From positions 104,845 to 165,383 of the forward strand of contig NZ_KI915000.1 of assembly GCF_000520595.1 (NCBI RefSeq): a DNA stretch of 60,539 nucleotides, written 5' to 3'. The translations under genes and the position numbers were made by a program. Positions 1 through 8,263 of the stretch are shown here, piece after piece. Each line of letters begins with the position of its first letter. Position 1 is the first letter of the stretch. Origin of the DNA: Arthrobacter sp. H5 (GTDB lineage Bacteria > Actinomycetota > Actinomycetes > Actinomycetales > Micrococcaceae). Under the pieces are notes generated by a model. It made no database searches and was not told where the DNA came from. It worked only from the letters and a program-made list of their open reading frames with translations.

Positions 1-432
1 AGCGCTGCCGCCCACGCACAAAACAAACGATCCAGCCGTAACGAGCCGCCCGCCAACATCCACGGTGTGCGGATCGGTAAAGACGGCGTTTCCCTGGATA
101 AGTTCGATGTTTAACCGTGCCATAACGGCGCTGTAACCCTTGGCTTCCAGCACCCGGTCCACGGTGGACCGAACCCGCCGCACAAGCTGCGGCCAGTCGA
201 CGGACGGCTCGCCAACCACAATGCCGTAGTCGCGCGCAGTTCGAACCTCGCGGTACAGCCTGGCGGTCTTGGCCAGGACCCGGGTGGGCACGCAACCGGA
301 ATTGATGCAGGTGCCACCCAGCCTGGCGCGCTCGACGACGGCCACCCGCGCTCCCAACTCTGCCGCACGGACCGCTGCGGCCATGCCCGCGGGCCCGCCG
401 CCGATCACCAGAACATCAACGTCGTATGTCAT
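1..432 (-). CDS. NAD(P)/FAD-dependent disulfide oxidoreductase, N-terminal part (3' end outside window)
   Basis: Only the first 144 codons are present. The protein opens with a Rossmann FAD-binding motif (VLVIGGGPAGMAAA), followed at about residues 39-48 by GGTCINSGCVPT, the redox-active CxxxxC of class I pyridine nucleotide-disulfide oxidoreductases such as dihydrolipoamide dehydrogenase, mercuric reductase and glutathione/mycothione reductase. The ATG at 432 lies directly before the FAD motif. The substrate cannot be told because the NAD and dimerisation domains are cut off. It diverges from the membrane protein at 517. Family assignment is secure; substrate is unknown. Confidence 0.85.
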   Translation of the reverse strand, partial: MTYDVDVLVIGGGPAGMAAAVRAAELGARVAVVERARLGGTCINSGCVPTRVLAKTARLYREVRTARDYGIVVGEPSVDWPQLVRRVRSTVDRVLEAKGYSAVMARLNIELIQGNAVFTDPHTVDVGGRLVTAGSFVLCVGGSA

Positions 433-503
433 GAACCCCATCTTGCCCGGTCCGGAGCATCGGGTGGAGTTCCCGGGCAGGTGCCTGGTGGATTCAAGGC
501 GGG

Positions 504-509
504 TAATCT
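504..509 (+). promoter_or_regulatory. Candidate -10 element of a leaderless promoter
   Basis: TAATCT lies 7 nt before the ATG at 517, which has no Shine-Dalgarno sequence. That spacing would start the transcript at or next to the start codon, the usual actinobacterial leaderless arrangement. No convincing -35 element is visible. Inference from spacing only. Confidence 0.35.
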
Positions 510-516
510 CGATGGT

Positions 517-1338
517 ATGAGCAAAGTGCAGGACCCGCAGCTGGCCACCAGACACAGCACGCTCAATCTCATCCCGGCGGTGTTGATCTCCCTTTCCGGG
601 TTTGTGATGTTTGCGCTGGAGCAGCGGCTGATTGGCTACGCCATTTTGGCCGTCGCGTTGGTCACTGCCTACTTCACCGGCAGGCAACTCTTCAAGGACT
701 TGTTGCTCCTGGCTATTGGCCTGGCGGCGATCAGCGCGGTCCCGATCACCACGGACATCAGCTTCAGCCACATGACGCTCATGGGCGCGGCAATGATTAT
801 TGCCGTCGGCCTGCCTTACTCACTGTCGCGGTGGGTCTTCAAAGATCACGCGATCCGCTTTCCCGTCCTCACTGGACAAAAGTGGACCAGGACCGAGCGC
901 TGGTACCTGCTCGCCGTCGTCGTCATCGGCTTCTTCCTGCTCCCGGTCTACATGATTCCCACCGGCGTCTTTGAAAACTGGCCTGCGGCGTCGGACCCTG
1001 ACACCGTTGCCCGGTTGTTCCTCGGGACCAACGTGCTGGGTATCTGGGACGAGCTGTTCTTCATCTGCACCGCGTTCACGCTGCTGCGGAGGCACATGCA
1101 GGACTGGCAGGCGAACCTGCTGCAGGCTGTGCTGTTCACGTCCTTCCTTTGGGAACTTGGCTTCCATGCCTGGGGCCCGCTGATGATCTACCCGTTTGCG
1201 CTGGTGCAGGCGTGGATCTTCAAGAAGACCAAGTCGCTCAGCTACATCGTCAGTGTGCACCTGCTCTTCGACTTTGTGCTGTTCCTGGTTCTCATCCACG
1301 CGCACAACCGGGAATGGTTTGACATCTTCCTGTACTAA
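517..1338 (+). CDS. CPBP-family intramembrane metalloprotease-like protein
   Basis: A 273-residue polytopic membrane protein with about eight hydrophobic segments. The C-terminal third carries the three spaced motifs of the CPBP (Abi/Rce1-like) family: WDELFF at about 177-182 (D178-E179 in place of the usual EE pair), FLWELGFH ending at H217, and SVHLLFD (H248, D252). In the family these residues line an intramembrane glutamic or metal-dependent protease site; whether this copy, with D for the first E, is active is unknown. The ATG at 517 was preferred to the upstream GTG at 481 because a TAATCT -10-like element sits 7 nt before it. Confidence 0.7.
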   Translation: MSKVQDPQLATRHSTLNLIPAVLISLSGFVMFALEQRLIGYAILAVALVTAYFTGRQLFKDLLLLAIGLAAISAVPITTDISFSHMTLMGAAMIIAVGLPYSLSRWVFKDHAIRFPVLTGQKWTRTERWYLLAVVVIGFFLLPVYMIPTGVFENWPAASDPDTVARLFLGTNVLGIWDELFFICTAFTLLRRHMQDWQANLLQAVLFTSFLWELGFHAWGPLMIYPFALVQAWIFKKTKSLSYIVSVHLLFDFVLFLVLIHAHNREWFDIFLY

Positions 1339-1417
1339 GGCGTGCAAGGCTGAATGCCACGTGTGAATACGGGCACCGGTTGGACACACCCCCGGTACCC
1401 TCTGACACCGTAGGACC

Positions 1418-2608
1418 ATGGACTTTCTCAACACGATCGCACCCTTGGTTGCCGTGGCAGGTGCGGTGGTTGCAGCTGTCGTGCTCGCCTGGATCATCCG
1501 CCGGGTGGCTGCACGCACGCTCCGCAAGGTCCCTCAAGTACAAGCGGTTACCAGCAGGGCGCGTGGGCCGCTCATCGCGGTGCTCTCCATCGCAGGTACA
1601 CGGGTGGCCCTGGCAATGACGGCGCCGGACACCCCTTGGTTCCCCGTTGTGGACTACATCCTGGTGCTGGGCATGATTGGATCGCTGGCATGGCTGCTCG
1701 CCGTACTACTGGTGATTGTCGAAGCCCTGGTGCTCCGAAAGTACAGCGCCGAGACCAAAGACCACCGCCGGAGACTCAGGCTGAAAACCCAGATCATGCT
1801 GGCCCGCCGCGTGGGCGTGGCAGTGATCATCACGCTGGCGCTGGCGAGCGTACTGCTCACGATCGATGAGGTCCGGGCGCTTGGCGCAGGGATTCTTGCG
1901 TCCGCCGGTTTGATTTCGATCGTCGCGGGCCTGGCGGTCCAGAGCACGCTGAGCAACGTGTTTGCTGGCGTGCAGTTGGCCTTCACCGACGCCATCCGGG
2001 TGGAGGATGTGGTGCTGGTCGAGGAACAGATGGGCACCATCGAAGAGATTACGCTCACCTACGTGGTGGTGCAGATCTGGGACGAACGCCGACTGATCCT
2101 GCCGTCCACCTACTTCACCAGCACACCCTTCGAGAACTGGACGCGCAGCCGCTCCGAACTGTTGGGAACCATTGACCTGGACCTCGACTGGCGGGTTCCG
2201 ATTGAGCAGATGCGCAGCCATCTCCAGCTGATTCTGGACCGCTCCGACCTCTGGGACCGCCGCACCGGCACCCTGCAGATCACCCAGGCCACCGACGGCC
2301 TGGTGCGTGCCCGCGTGTTGGTCAGCGCCGCCGACAGCGGCGCACTCTGGGACCTTCAGTGCCTCGTCCGCGAGGAGATGGTGGGCTTCATCCAGACCCG
2401 GTTCCCCGACGCGCTGCCGCGCCAGCGCTGGGAGGCGGTGGCGCCGTCGTCGTCGGCGATCAACCAAGCGAACGACGACGACGCCGCGCCCCCCGCGTCC
2501 GACGCACGCCTCTTCAGCGGTTCACCCCAGGCAGACCGCCGCGGAAGCGACTTCAGCGGGCCGGACGAGGATGTCATGGACGAGCGGGAAGGCGTCACCT
2601 CGCGCTGA
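1418..2608 (+). CDS. MscS-family mechanosensitive ion channel
   Basis: A 396-residue protein with N-terminal transmembrane helices (about 5-25, 65-100, 130-150), then the MscS pore helix and beta domain. The segment from about 155 to 235 is rich in Gly/Ala and reads through the family core (ILASAGLISIVAGLAVQ, then FTDAIRVEDVV and IEEITLTYV). Such channels open on membrane tension and release solutes on hypo-osmotic shock. The last 60 residues are hydrophilic and Asp/Ser/Pro-rich, probably cytoplasmic and disordered. It stands alone and converges on the debranching enzyme, with 15 nt between stop codons. Confidence 0.9.
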   Translation: MDFLNTIAPLVAVAGAVVAAVVLAWIIRRVAARTLRKVPQVQAVTSRARGPLIAVLSIAGTRVALAMTAPDTPWFPVVDYILVLGMIGSLAWLLAVLLVIVEALVLRKYSAETKDHRRRLRLKTQIMLARRVGVAVIITLALASVLLTIDEVRALGAGILASAGLISIVAGLAVQSTLSNVFAGVQLAFTDAIRVEDVVLVEEQMGTIEEITLTYVVVQIWDERRLILPSTYFTSTPFENWTRSRSELLGTIDLDLDWRVPIEQMRSHLQLILDRSDLWDRRTGTLQITQATDGLVRARVLVSAADSGALWDLQCLVREEMVGFIQTRFPDALPRQRWEAVAPSSSAINQANDDDAAPPASDARLFSGSPQADRRGSDFSGPDEDVMDEREGVTSR

Positions 2609-2623
2609 GCCACCCGATGCGTT

Positions 2624-4492
2624 TTAGAGGCCGCCCAACGCCTGTGCGATGGGAATCGACGACGCCGCTGCCCACGCCTGCGGCCTGCAGGAGGCGGGGT
2701 AGGGGACCGGCGGCCACATCTCGTCCGCGGAATGTCCCGAGAAAAGTTCGGGGAGTCGCCAGTCGAACCCTTCGGCGGCACGAAGCAAGCCACCGGCCAG
2801 CATCGCCGCTGAATCCACAAACCCGTCCTTGAGCATGCCGCTGATGATCATGCCGGTGTCGTGGCTCCAGACCGATCCGGCATGGTAGCGGGTAGGCCAG
2901 TAACCGCCATTGGTGGTGGATACCGTGCGGATGCCGTAGCCGGAGAACATGGTGGGGTCCATCAGTCTGCGGACCACTGCTTCCTTCTCTGCCTCGTTCA
3001 GGATCCCGGTTCCCAGCAGGTGACCCATGTTGCTGGTCACGCCGTCAACGGCGCGCTTGGATGCATCCAGGGCGATGGCCGGGTAAGGCCCCTGGGCATC
3101 GGTGCACCAGAAAGCCTCACGGAACCGAACTTCAAGCTTTTCCGCGTACCCGCGCCAGTTGTCAGCGCCTGGTCGCCCAAACGCCTCGAGCAGCGCGGCG
3201 CCGCCCTGGGCCGCCTCGTAGGCGTAAGCCTGTACCTCTGCGAGGGCAATCGGGCCGTCGGCCAGCGTTCCGTCATGCCAGCGGATCGAGTCGCCCGAAT
3301 CCTTCCACCCCTGGTTGGCGAGCCCATGCCCGCTGGTGTCGAGGTACTCAAGGAAGCCATCGCCGTCGGAGTCGCCGTGGTCGCGCAACCACACAAGTGC
3401 CGCCTCCAAATGGTCCAGCAGCCCCTCCACCTCGACTGCGGGCAGCCCGGCCCGCCACGCATCGTGCAGCAGGCAGATCCACAGGGGGGTTGCGTCGATG
3501 GTGCCAAAGTAGACCGGTGGCAGCGCAATGCCGCTGGTTCCCTCGGTGAAGGAGAGCGTCCCCCGGCGCACCTCGTGCAATATTTTTCCCGGTTGTTCGG
3601 CCGTGGCAGGATCGCTCGAATCACCCTGCCGCGAGGCCAATGCCCGCAGCGTAGAACCCGCCAGGGCAGTATCCACTGGTAGCAAAAGGCGCGCGGCAAT
3701 GAGCGAGTCACGCCCAAACATTGTGAAGAACCACGGTGCCCCGGCCGCGAGGAAGGTGTCCTGCGGCCGGTCTGCTGTTGCCATCCGGAGACCGTTCAGG
3801 TCTGACATGGATCGGTCCACCAGTTGCCGAAGACGCTGTTCCGTCACTACCGGCGCCGCGAGCGGCGCACTGTGCGGAGCAACCATGGGGGCGGCGGCAT
3901 CGCTCAGGTCAAGACGCCAGGGAAGCACGACGGCGCCGCCTGGCTCCACATCCACCATCCACGTCAGCTGGATGCGGTTGCCGTTGTAGTCCGCGCCGGC
4001 GCCCGGCGCATCGAGCTGGGCGGAGGTAGCGGGACCGCGCCAGTTCCACGTAGGACCGGTCAGCCCCAAATCCACAGTGTTGGCCGCCCCGGACTTGACC
4101 TTCTCCATCGGCGTGCTGTCAGCCGTGAGCGCACACTGCACGTCCAGATGAACCAGGAAGCTGTAGGCCGATTCAATCCGGATACTCTCGCTGATTCCAT
4201 TGGCATCGGCTGTGCGTGTCCGTGTCAGATACATCAGGGGGTCGGCCACGGGGGACTGGATCCGCACAAAGTAAAGGTAGTCGACCTGGCTTGCAGAGCG
4301 GACCTGGGTGGAGACCCACTCCGGTTCCACACCGTTGACGGTGAGTACGGCGTCGCTGATAACGCGGTCATCACCGCAGTGGATTCCCTGCGCGCCGACG
4401 CCGCGGATCTGCCCCTGCGGGTCTGCCCATGCCTGGACTGGCGCACTGAAAACGCCGGTGAGGTTGTGCAGGAAGGGCTGTAAGTGCGCCAC
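2624..4492 (-). CDS. Glycogen-debranching-type glycoside hydrolase (amylo-alpha-1,6-glucosidase family)
   Basis: A 622-residue cytoplasmic enzyme with an N-terminal beta domain of the GDE_N_bis type (about 5-190) and a C-terminal (alpha/alpha)6 barrel. Barrel motifs include FGRDSLIAARLLLP, FGTIDATPLWICLLHDAW and NQGWKDSGDSIRWHDG, which carries the acidic pair typical of this clan. It probably removes glucosyl residues from a saccharide brought in by the adjacent importer; the substrate is not evident. The start is GTG 4492 because AAGGAG lies 6 nt upstream; an ATG at 4528 has no such site. It diverges from lacI, and an operator half-site lies in its upstream region, so LacI control is likely. 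Confidence 0.85.
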   Translation of the reverse strand: MAHLQPFLHNLTGVFSAPVQAWADPQGQIRGVGAQGIHCGDDRVISDAVLTVNGVEPEWVSTQVRSASQVDYLYFVRIQSPVADPLMYLTRTRTADANGISESIRIESAYSFLVHLDVQCALTADSTPMEKVKSGAANTVDLGLTGPTWNWRGPATSAQLDAPGAGADYNGNRIQLTWMVDVEPGGAVVLPWRLDLSDAAAPMVAPHSAPLAAPVVTEQRLRQLVDRSMSDLNGLRMATADRPQDTFLAAGAPWFFTMFGRDSLIAARLLLPVDTALAGSTLRALASRQGDSSDPATAEQPGKILHEVRRGTLSFTEGTSGIALPPVYFGTIDATPLWICLLHDAWRAGLPAVEVEGLLDHLEAALVWLRDHGDSDGDGFLEYLDTSGHGLANQGWKDSGDSIRWHDGTLADGPIALAEVQAYAYEAAQGGAALLEAFGRPGADNWRGYAEKLEVRFREAFWCTDAQGPYPAIALDASKRAVDGVTSNMGHLLGTGILNEAEKEAVVRRLMDPTMFSGYGIRTVSTTNGGYWPTRYHAGSVWSHDTGMIISGMLKDGFVDSAAMLAGGLLRAAEGFDWRLPELFSGHSADEMWPPVPYPASCRPQAWAAASSIPIAQALGGL

Positions 4493-4552
4493 GTAAATCT
4501 CCTTGGGTTTGGTGCGGTTCCTCGACACTACTCGCCGAGTTCGTTATTAGAT

Positions 4553-4590
4553 CGTTCAAATTTACTGTTGACATCATATTTGAACGTTCA
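4553..4590. promoter_or_regulatory. LacI-type operator pair between the divergent genes
   Basis: CGTTCAAAT at 4553-4561 and ATTTGAACG at 4578-4586 form a perfect 9-bp inverted repeat. The right half is also part of an exact 10-bp palindrome TGAACGTTCA at 4581-4590, a form typical of LacI-family half-site pairs with a central CG. One site lies between the -35 and -10 of the lacI promoter and the other on the debranching-enzyme side. Autoregulation plus divergent control is the natural reading, but is inferred. Confidence 0.7.
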
Positions 4591-4596
4591 TATTAT
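4568..4596 (+). promoter_or_regulatory. Near-consensus housekeeping-sigma promoter of the lacI-ABC operon
   Basis: TTGACA at 4568-4573, a 17-bp spacer and TATTAT at 4591-4596 form an almost perfect sigma-70-type promoter, rare in such GC-rich DNA. The AT-rich block stands out from its surroundings. The operator palindrome fills the end of the spacer, so a bound repressor would occlude RNA polymerase. Confidence 0.8.
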
Positions 4597-4635
4597 TGTA
4601 CAGAGATGACGTGAACTTTGATCAAGGAGGTGCGC

Positions 4636-5670
4636 ATGGCCAAGGCCACGCTGGTAAGTCTGGCGGAGTCACTTGGGGTGTCCAGGCAGACCATCTCCAA
4701 TGTCATCAATGCCCCGCACCGGGTGAAGCCTGAGACCAGACTCCGCGTGCAGAGCGCCATCGAGCAAAGCGGGTACCGCCCCAGCGCCGCCGGCCGGCAA
4801 CTGCGCACCCGCCGTTCCATGAACCTTGGCATCCGCATGATGCCGGTGGTGGACGGCATTAACGGGTCCATTCTGGACCGCTTCCTCCACGCATTGACGG
4901 AGGCCGCCCAGCAGGACGGCTACCGGCTGACACTGTTCTGCGCCGACTCGGATGCGGATGAAATCGGCCAGTATGAGGAGCTGCTCAACGTGGCTGACCT
5001 CGACGGTTTTGTGCTCACGGGTACCCACTACGGCGATGACCGCACGGCCTGGCTGCTGGACAACGATGTTCCGTTCGCAGCGTTCGGCCGTCCATGGAGC
5101 AGCATCGAGGACCCTTTCACTTCACGCCACGCCTGGGTGGACGTGGACGGAGGCGCAGGCACCGAACAGGCCACCCGCCTGCTGATCGAACAGGGCCACA
5201 CATCCATTGGCTTCCTCGGTTGGCCCGTTGGTTCCGGCGCGGGAGATGACCGCCGCGCCGGTTGGCGCCGAGCCATGCACCACGCACGGTTGGCCACAAA
5301 GGGACTGGACATCCAGGCCGACGACGGCGTCGCGGCAGGCGCGCTGGGAGCGGAGCGCCTCGTTGAAGCCGGGGCAACCGCCGTCGTCTGCGCCAGTGAC
5401 TCGCTGGCGCTCGGTGCAGCAGCCAAGCTGCGCCAACTCCTGCCGGAGCAGAAAACCCCCGTAGTCATCGGGTTCGATGACACCCCGGTGGCTGCCGCCG
5501 TCGGGCTGTCCAGTGTTGCCCAGCCAATCGAGGACGCGGCGCGCCACATCATCGCGGTCCTAACCCACCATCTGTCCGGCGGACGCGACGGCGGTGACAA
5601 GCCCAGGAAGCACCTGCTCCTGGAGCCAACACTGACCCAGCGCACGCCGTACTCATTCAGCAGTATCTAA
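4636..5670 (+). CDS. LacI-family transcriptional regulator
   Basis: A 344-residue repressor. The N-terminal helix-turn-helix (about 4-25, LVSLAESLGVSRQTISNVIN) and hinge helix (to about 60, ending in YRPSAAGRQL) precede a periplasmic-binding-protein-like effector domain ending near 335. The ATG at 4636 has AAGGAGG 5 nt upstream, so the earlier in-frame TTG at 4618 is rejected. The sugar-binding gene follows after 39 nt, so it probably heads an operon with the importer and responds to that sugar or its breakdown product. The operators lie in its own promoter. Confidence 0.92.
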   Translation: MAKATLVSLAESLGVSRQTISNVINAPHRVKPETRLRVQSAIEQSGYRPSAAGRQLRTRRSMNLGIRMMPVVDGINGSILDRFLHALTEAAQQDGYRLTLFCADSDADEIGQYEELLNVADLDGFVLTGTHYGDDRTAWLLDNDVPFAAFGRPWSSIEDPFTSRHAWVDVDGGAGTEQATRLLIEQGHTSIGFLGWPVGSGAGDDRRAGWRRAMHHARLATKGLDIQADDGVAAGALGAERLVEAGATAVVCASDSLALGAAAKLRQLLPEQKTPVVIGFDDTPVAAAVGLSSVAQPIEDAARHIIAVLTHHLSGGRDGGDKPRKHLLLEPTLTQRTPYSFSSI

Positions 5671-5709
5671 CCGTTCAATCACCACCACATCAATATGAGG
5701 AATCAGACA

Positions 5710-6972
5710 ATGAAGACTGGCAAGCCTACGACAATCCGAAAGAAGATGGCCGTCGCCGCCACGGCGGCAGCGGCACTCGCCCTGAGCGCCTGTGGAGGCT
5801 CCGGCTTCTCCGAGTCAGCCGACGAGGGCGCTGACCCCGCCGCCGGACCGAGTGATGCACCCATCAGCGTGCTCATCGGCTCCTCCGGTGACGCGGAAAC
5901 CGACGCGGTCAACGCAGCGGTGGATGCCTGGGCCGGCGAATCGGGCATGGACGCCTCCGTTGACGTGGCGTCCGACCTGACCCAGCAGCTCAGCCAGGGC
6001 TTTGCCTCCGGCGAGCCCGCGGACGTGTTCTATCTCTCGACCGACGCGCTCGCCGGCTATGCGGCGAACGGATCCCTGGAACCGTACGGCGACGACCTCA
6101 CGAACAAAGATGACTACTATCCCGCACTGAAGGAAGCCTTCACCTATGAGGATCAGTTCTACTGCGCACCGAAGGACTTCTCCACTCTGGGGCTCGTCAT
6201 CAACACCACCATGTGGGAGGAAGCGGGATTGACCGACGACGACATCCCCACCTCCTGGGAAGAGCTCGCCGCTGTCGCTGAGCAGCTGACCACCGAGGGA
6301 ACTGTTGGTCTGGGCTTCAGCCCCGAGTTCCAGCGGCTTGGCGTGTTCGCCGCACAGGCAGGCGGCGGTCTGGTGACGGACGGCGCAGCCACCGTGAACA
6401 GCCCGGAGAACGTTGAGGCTCTTACCTACGTGAAGCAGATGATGAACGACGGCGTCGCCTCCTATTCATCTGAGCTTGGTGCTGGCTGGGGCGGCGAAGC
6501 ATTCGGCAAGGGCCTGGCGGCCATGGTCATCGAGGGTAATTGGATAGCAGGCGCCATGACCAACGATTTCCCGGACGTTGACTACCAGATTGCGGAGCTT
6601 CCCGCCGGCCCTGCCGGCCAGGGCACGCTTCAGTTCACCAACTGCTGGGGAATCGCTGCGGACAGCGACAACATCGAGGGCGCCAAGCAGCTCGTTGAGC
6701 ACCTGACGTCCGCTGAAAGCCAGCTTGGCTTCGCAGAAGCCTTCGGTGTGATGCCGTCTATCCAGTCGGTTGCCGAGGAATGGGCCGCGGAGTACCCGGA
6801 CCTGGCACCATTCATTGCCGGTGGCGAGTACGCACAGAACCTTCCCACGGCGCCCGGAACCATCGATGTCCTGACCGAGCTCAACGCACAGCTCGAATCG
6901 ATCAAGACCGGTGACCCCCAGCAGATCCTCGACAGCGTCCAGGGTGACATGGAAGCCGCACTCGCGGGCTAA
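5710..6972 (+). CDS. Carbohydrate ABC transporter, solute-binding lipoprotein
   Basis: A 420-residue family 1 solute-binding protein. The basic N-terminus and hydrophobic stretch end in the lipobox LSAC (lipidated Cys28), anchoring it outside the membrane. An acidic Asp/Gly/Pro linker follows, then the two-lobed fold with a typical ADVFYLSTDALAGY segment. Start ATG 5710 has GAGGAA 7 nt upstream; the ATG at 5695 would put that site inside the gene. It is the first structural gene after lacI, with the two permeases downstream. The ligand is unknown; the neighbouring debranching-type enzyme suggests an alpha-glucoside or maltodextrin. Confidence 0.9.
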   Translation: MKTGKPTTIRKKMAVAATAAAALALSACGGSGFSESADEGADPAAGPSDAPISVLIGSSGDAETDAVNAAVDAWAGESGMDASVDVASDLTQQLSQGFASGEPADVFYLSTDALAGYAANGSLEPYGDDLTNKDDYYPALKEAFTYEDQFYCAPKDFSTLGLVINTTMWEEAGLTDDDIPTSWEELAAVAEQLTTEGTVGLGFSPEFQRLGVFAAQAGGGLVTDGAATVNSPENVEALTYVKQMMNDGVASYSSELGAGWGGEAFGKGLAAMVIEGNWIAGAMTNDFPDVDYQIAELPAGPAGQGTLQFTNCWGIAADSDNIEGAKQLVEHLTSAESQLGFAEAFGVMPSIQSVAEEWAAEYPDLAPFIAGGEYAQNLPTAPGTIDVLTELNAQLESIKTGDPQQILDSVQGDMEAALAG

Positions 6973-6987
6973 CGCCCGCCCCAGATC

Positions 6988-7027
6988 CCGCGGCAGCGTC
7001 CGGCCCGCAAGACGGGCGCTGCCGCGG
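6988..7027 (+). terminator. Intra-operon hairpin after the binding-protein gene
   Basis: CCGCGGCAGCG (6988-6998) and CGCTGCCGCGG (7017-7027) form a perfect 11-bp GC stem around an 18-nt loop that can itself pair (GCCCG/CGGGC). No T-run follows. Placed between binding protein and permease, it probably stabilises upstream mRNA or partly terminates transcription, giving more binding protein than permease. Confidence 0.6.
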
Positions 7028-7063
7028 ACCTTCACAACGCTCTGCCAAAACAATGAGGTTCAC

Positions 7064-8263
7064 GTGGCAAACACAACGGTATCCAAACCCGTAGGGTCTC
7101 CGCCAGCGCAGCGACCCAAGCGCAAACGCACAAGCATCCAGGGGCAACAGGGCCTGGCCGGGTGGCTGTTCATCGCCCCGGTAGTGGTGATCCTGGGACT
7201 TTTTCTGGTGATCCCGGTGCTCATGGCGGCGTGGGTCAGCCTGTCCGACTGGACCGGCCGCGGCAGCCCGTTGTCCGGAGATGTCAACTTCATCGGCGGC
7301 AGCAATTACAGTGCCATCCTGGGTGGCGAGGGCCTGGCTGCCCGCGACTTCGGCACGTCCATCCGCAACAACTTTTACTACGTGCTGCTGGTGGTTCCCC
7401 TCCAGACTGCCCTGGCACTGTTCCTCGCCGTGATGGTGAACAAGCAGGTACTCAAAGGCCGCGGGATCTTCCGCACCGCCTTCTATTTCCCTTCGGTGAC
7501 CAGCTCCGTGGCCATTACGGTGCTGTGGCTTTTTCTCTTCAGCGCCACGGGCGTGGTCAACAAGGTCCTCTCCTTCTTTGCGGTGGAAGGCCCCAACTGG
7601 TTCCAGGATCCCCGCGGCGTGATCCACATAGTCCTGTCCGTCTTTGGCGTGTCACAGGCTCCTGAGGCACTCCAGTCGCCGGGCTTCCTGGGGATTTCCG
7701 GGTGGGAGTGGCTGGCCGGGCCATCCGTGGCCATGAGCGCTTTTGTCCTGATGGCAATCTTCACCACGTCCGGCACCTTCATGCTCCTGTTCATTGCCGC
7801 GCTGCAGAACATCAGCGGCGAGGTGCAGGAAGCGGCAATGGTGGACGGCGCCAGCGGCTGGCAACGGTTCTGGCAGGTCACGCTGCCCATGCTCCGTCCC
7901 ACCCTCTTTACGGTGCTGACGCTCGGGTTGATCGGCACCTGGCAGGTATTCGACCAGATTTACACCGGCACCCAGGGCGGTCCCGGAAAAACGACGCTCA
8001 CGCCTGCCTATCTGTCCTTCAACTCGGCCTTTAATAATCAGCGCTGGGGAGAGGGCGCCGCCATCGCCTTCATTCTGTTTGGGATCATTGTGGTCCTCAC
8101 CCTGCTGCAGCGTTGGGCGCTCCGGGAAAAAGACATACCAAAACGACGGCGGATGGTGCCCGTGGGTGCCAACCCACAGTCAATGGCCGCGCAAGCCTCA
8201 GCCGAGAAGCACGCACGCCGCACAGGCACTGACAATGGCAATCGCGAGGGGAACAGCAGATGA
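7064..8263 (+). CDS. Carbohydrate ABC transporter permease (MalF type)
   Basis: A 399-residue inner-membrane protein. A Pro/Lys/Arg-rich cytoplasmic N-terminus (1-30) precedes six or more transmembrane helices. The EAA loop contacting the ATPase is visible as EVQEAAMVDGASGWQRFWQV followed by TLPMLRPT. The GTG at 7064 has GAGG 5 nt upstream and begins just before the basic tail. The stop overlaps the next permease's ATG (ATGA), indicating translational coupling. No ATPase gene is found in this operon. Confidence 0.92.
   Translation: MANTTVSKPVGSPPAQRPKRKRTSIQGQQGLAGWLFIAPVVVILGLFLVIPVLMAAWVSLSDWTGRGSPLSGDVNFIGGSNYSAILGGEGLAARDFGTSIRNNFYYVLLVVPLQTALALFLAVMVNKQVLKGRGIFRTAFYFPSVTSSVAITVLWLFLFSATGVVNKVLSFFAVEGPNWFQDPRGVIHIVLSVFGVSQAPEALQSPGFLGISGWEWLAGPSVAMSAFVLMAIFTTSGTFMLLFIAALQNISGEVQEAAMVDGASGWQRFWQVTLPMLRPTLFTVLTLGLIGTWQVFDQIYTGTQGGPGKTTLTPAYLSFNSAFNNQRWGEGAAIAFILFGIIVVLTLLQRWALREKDIPKRRRMVPVGANPQSMAAQASAEKHARRTGTDNGNREGNSR

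Noticed and set aside
1706-2467. 253-codon minus-strand frame opposite the MscS gene
   Set aside because: Shadow; the MscS motifs are on the plus strand.
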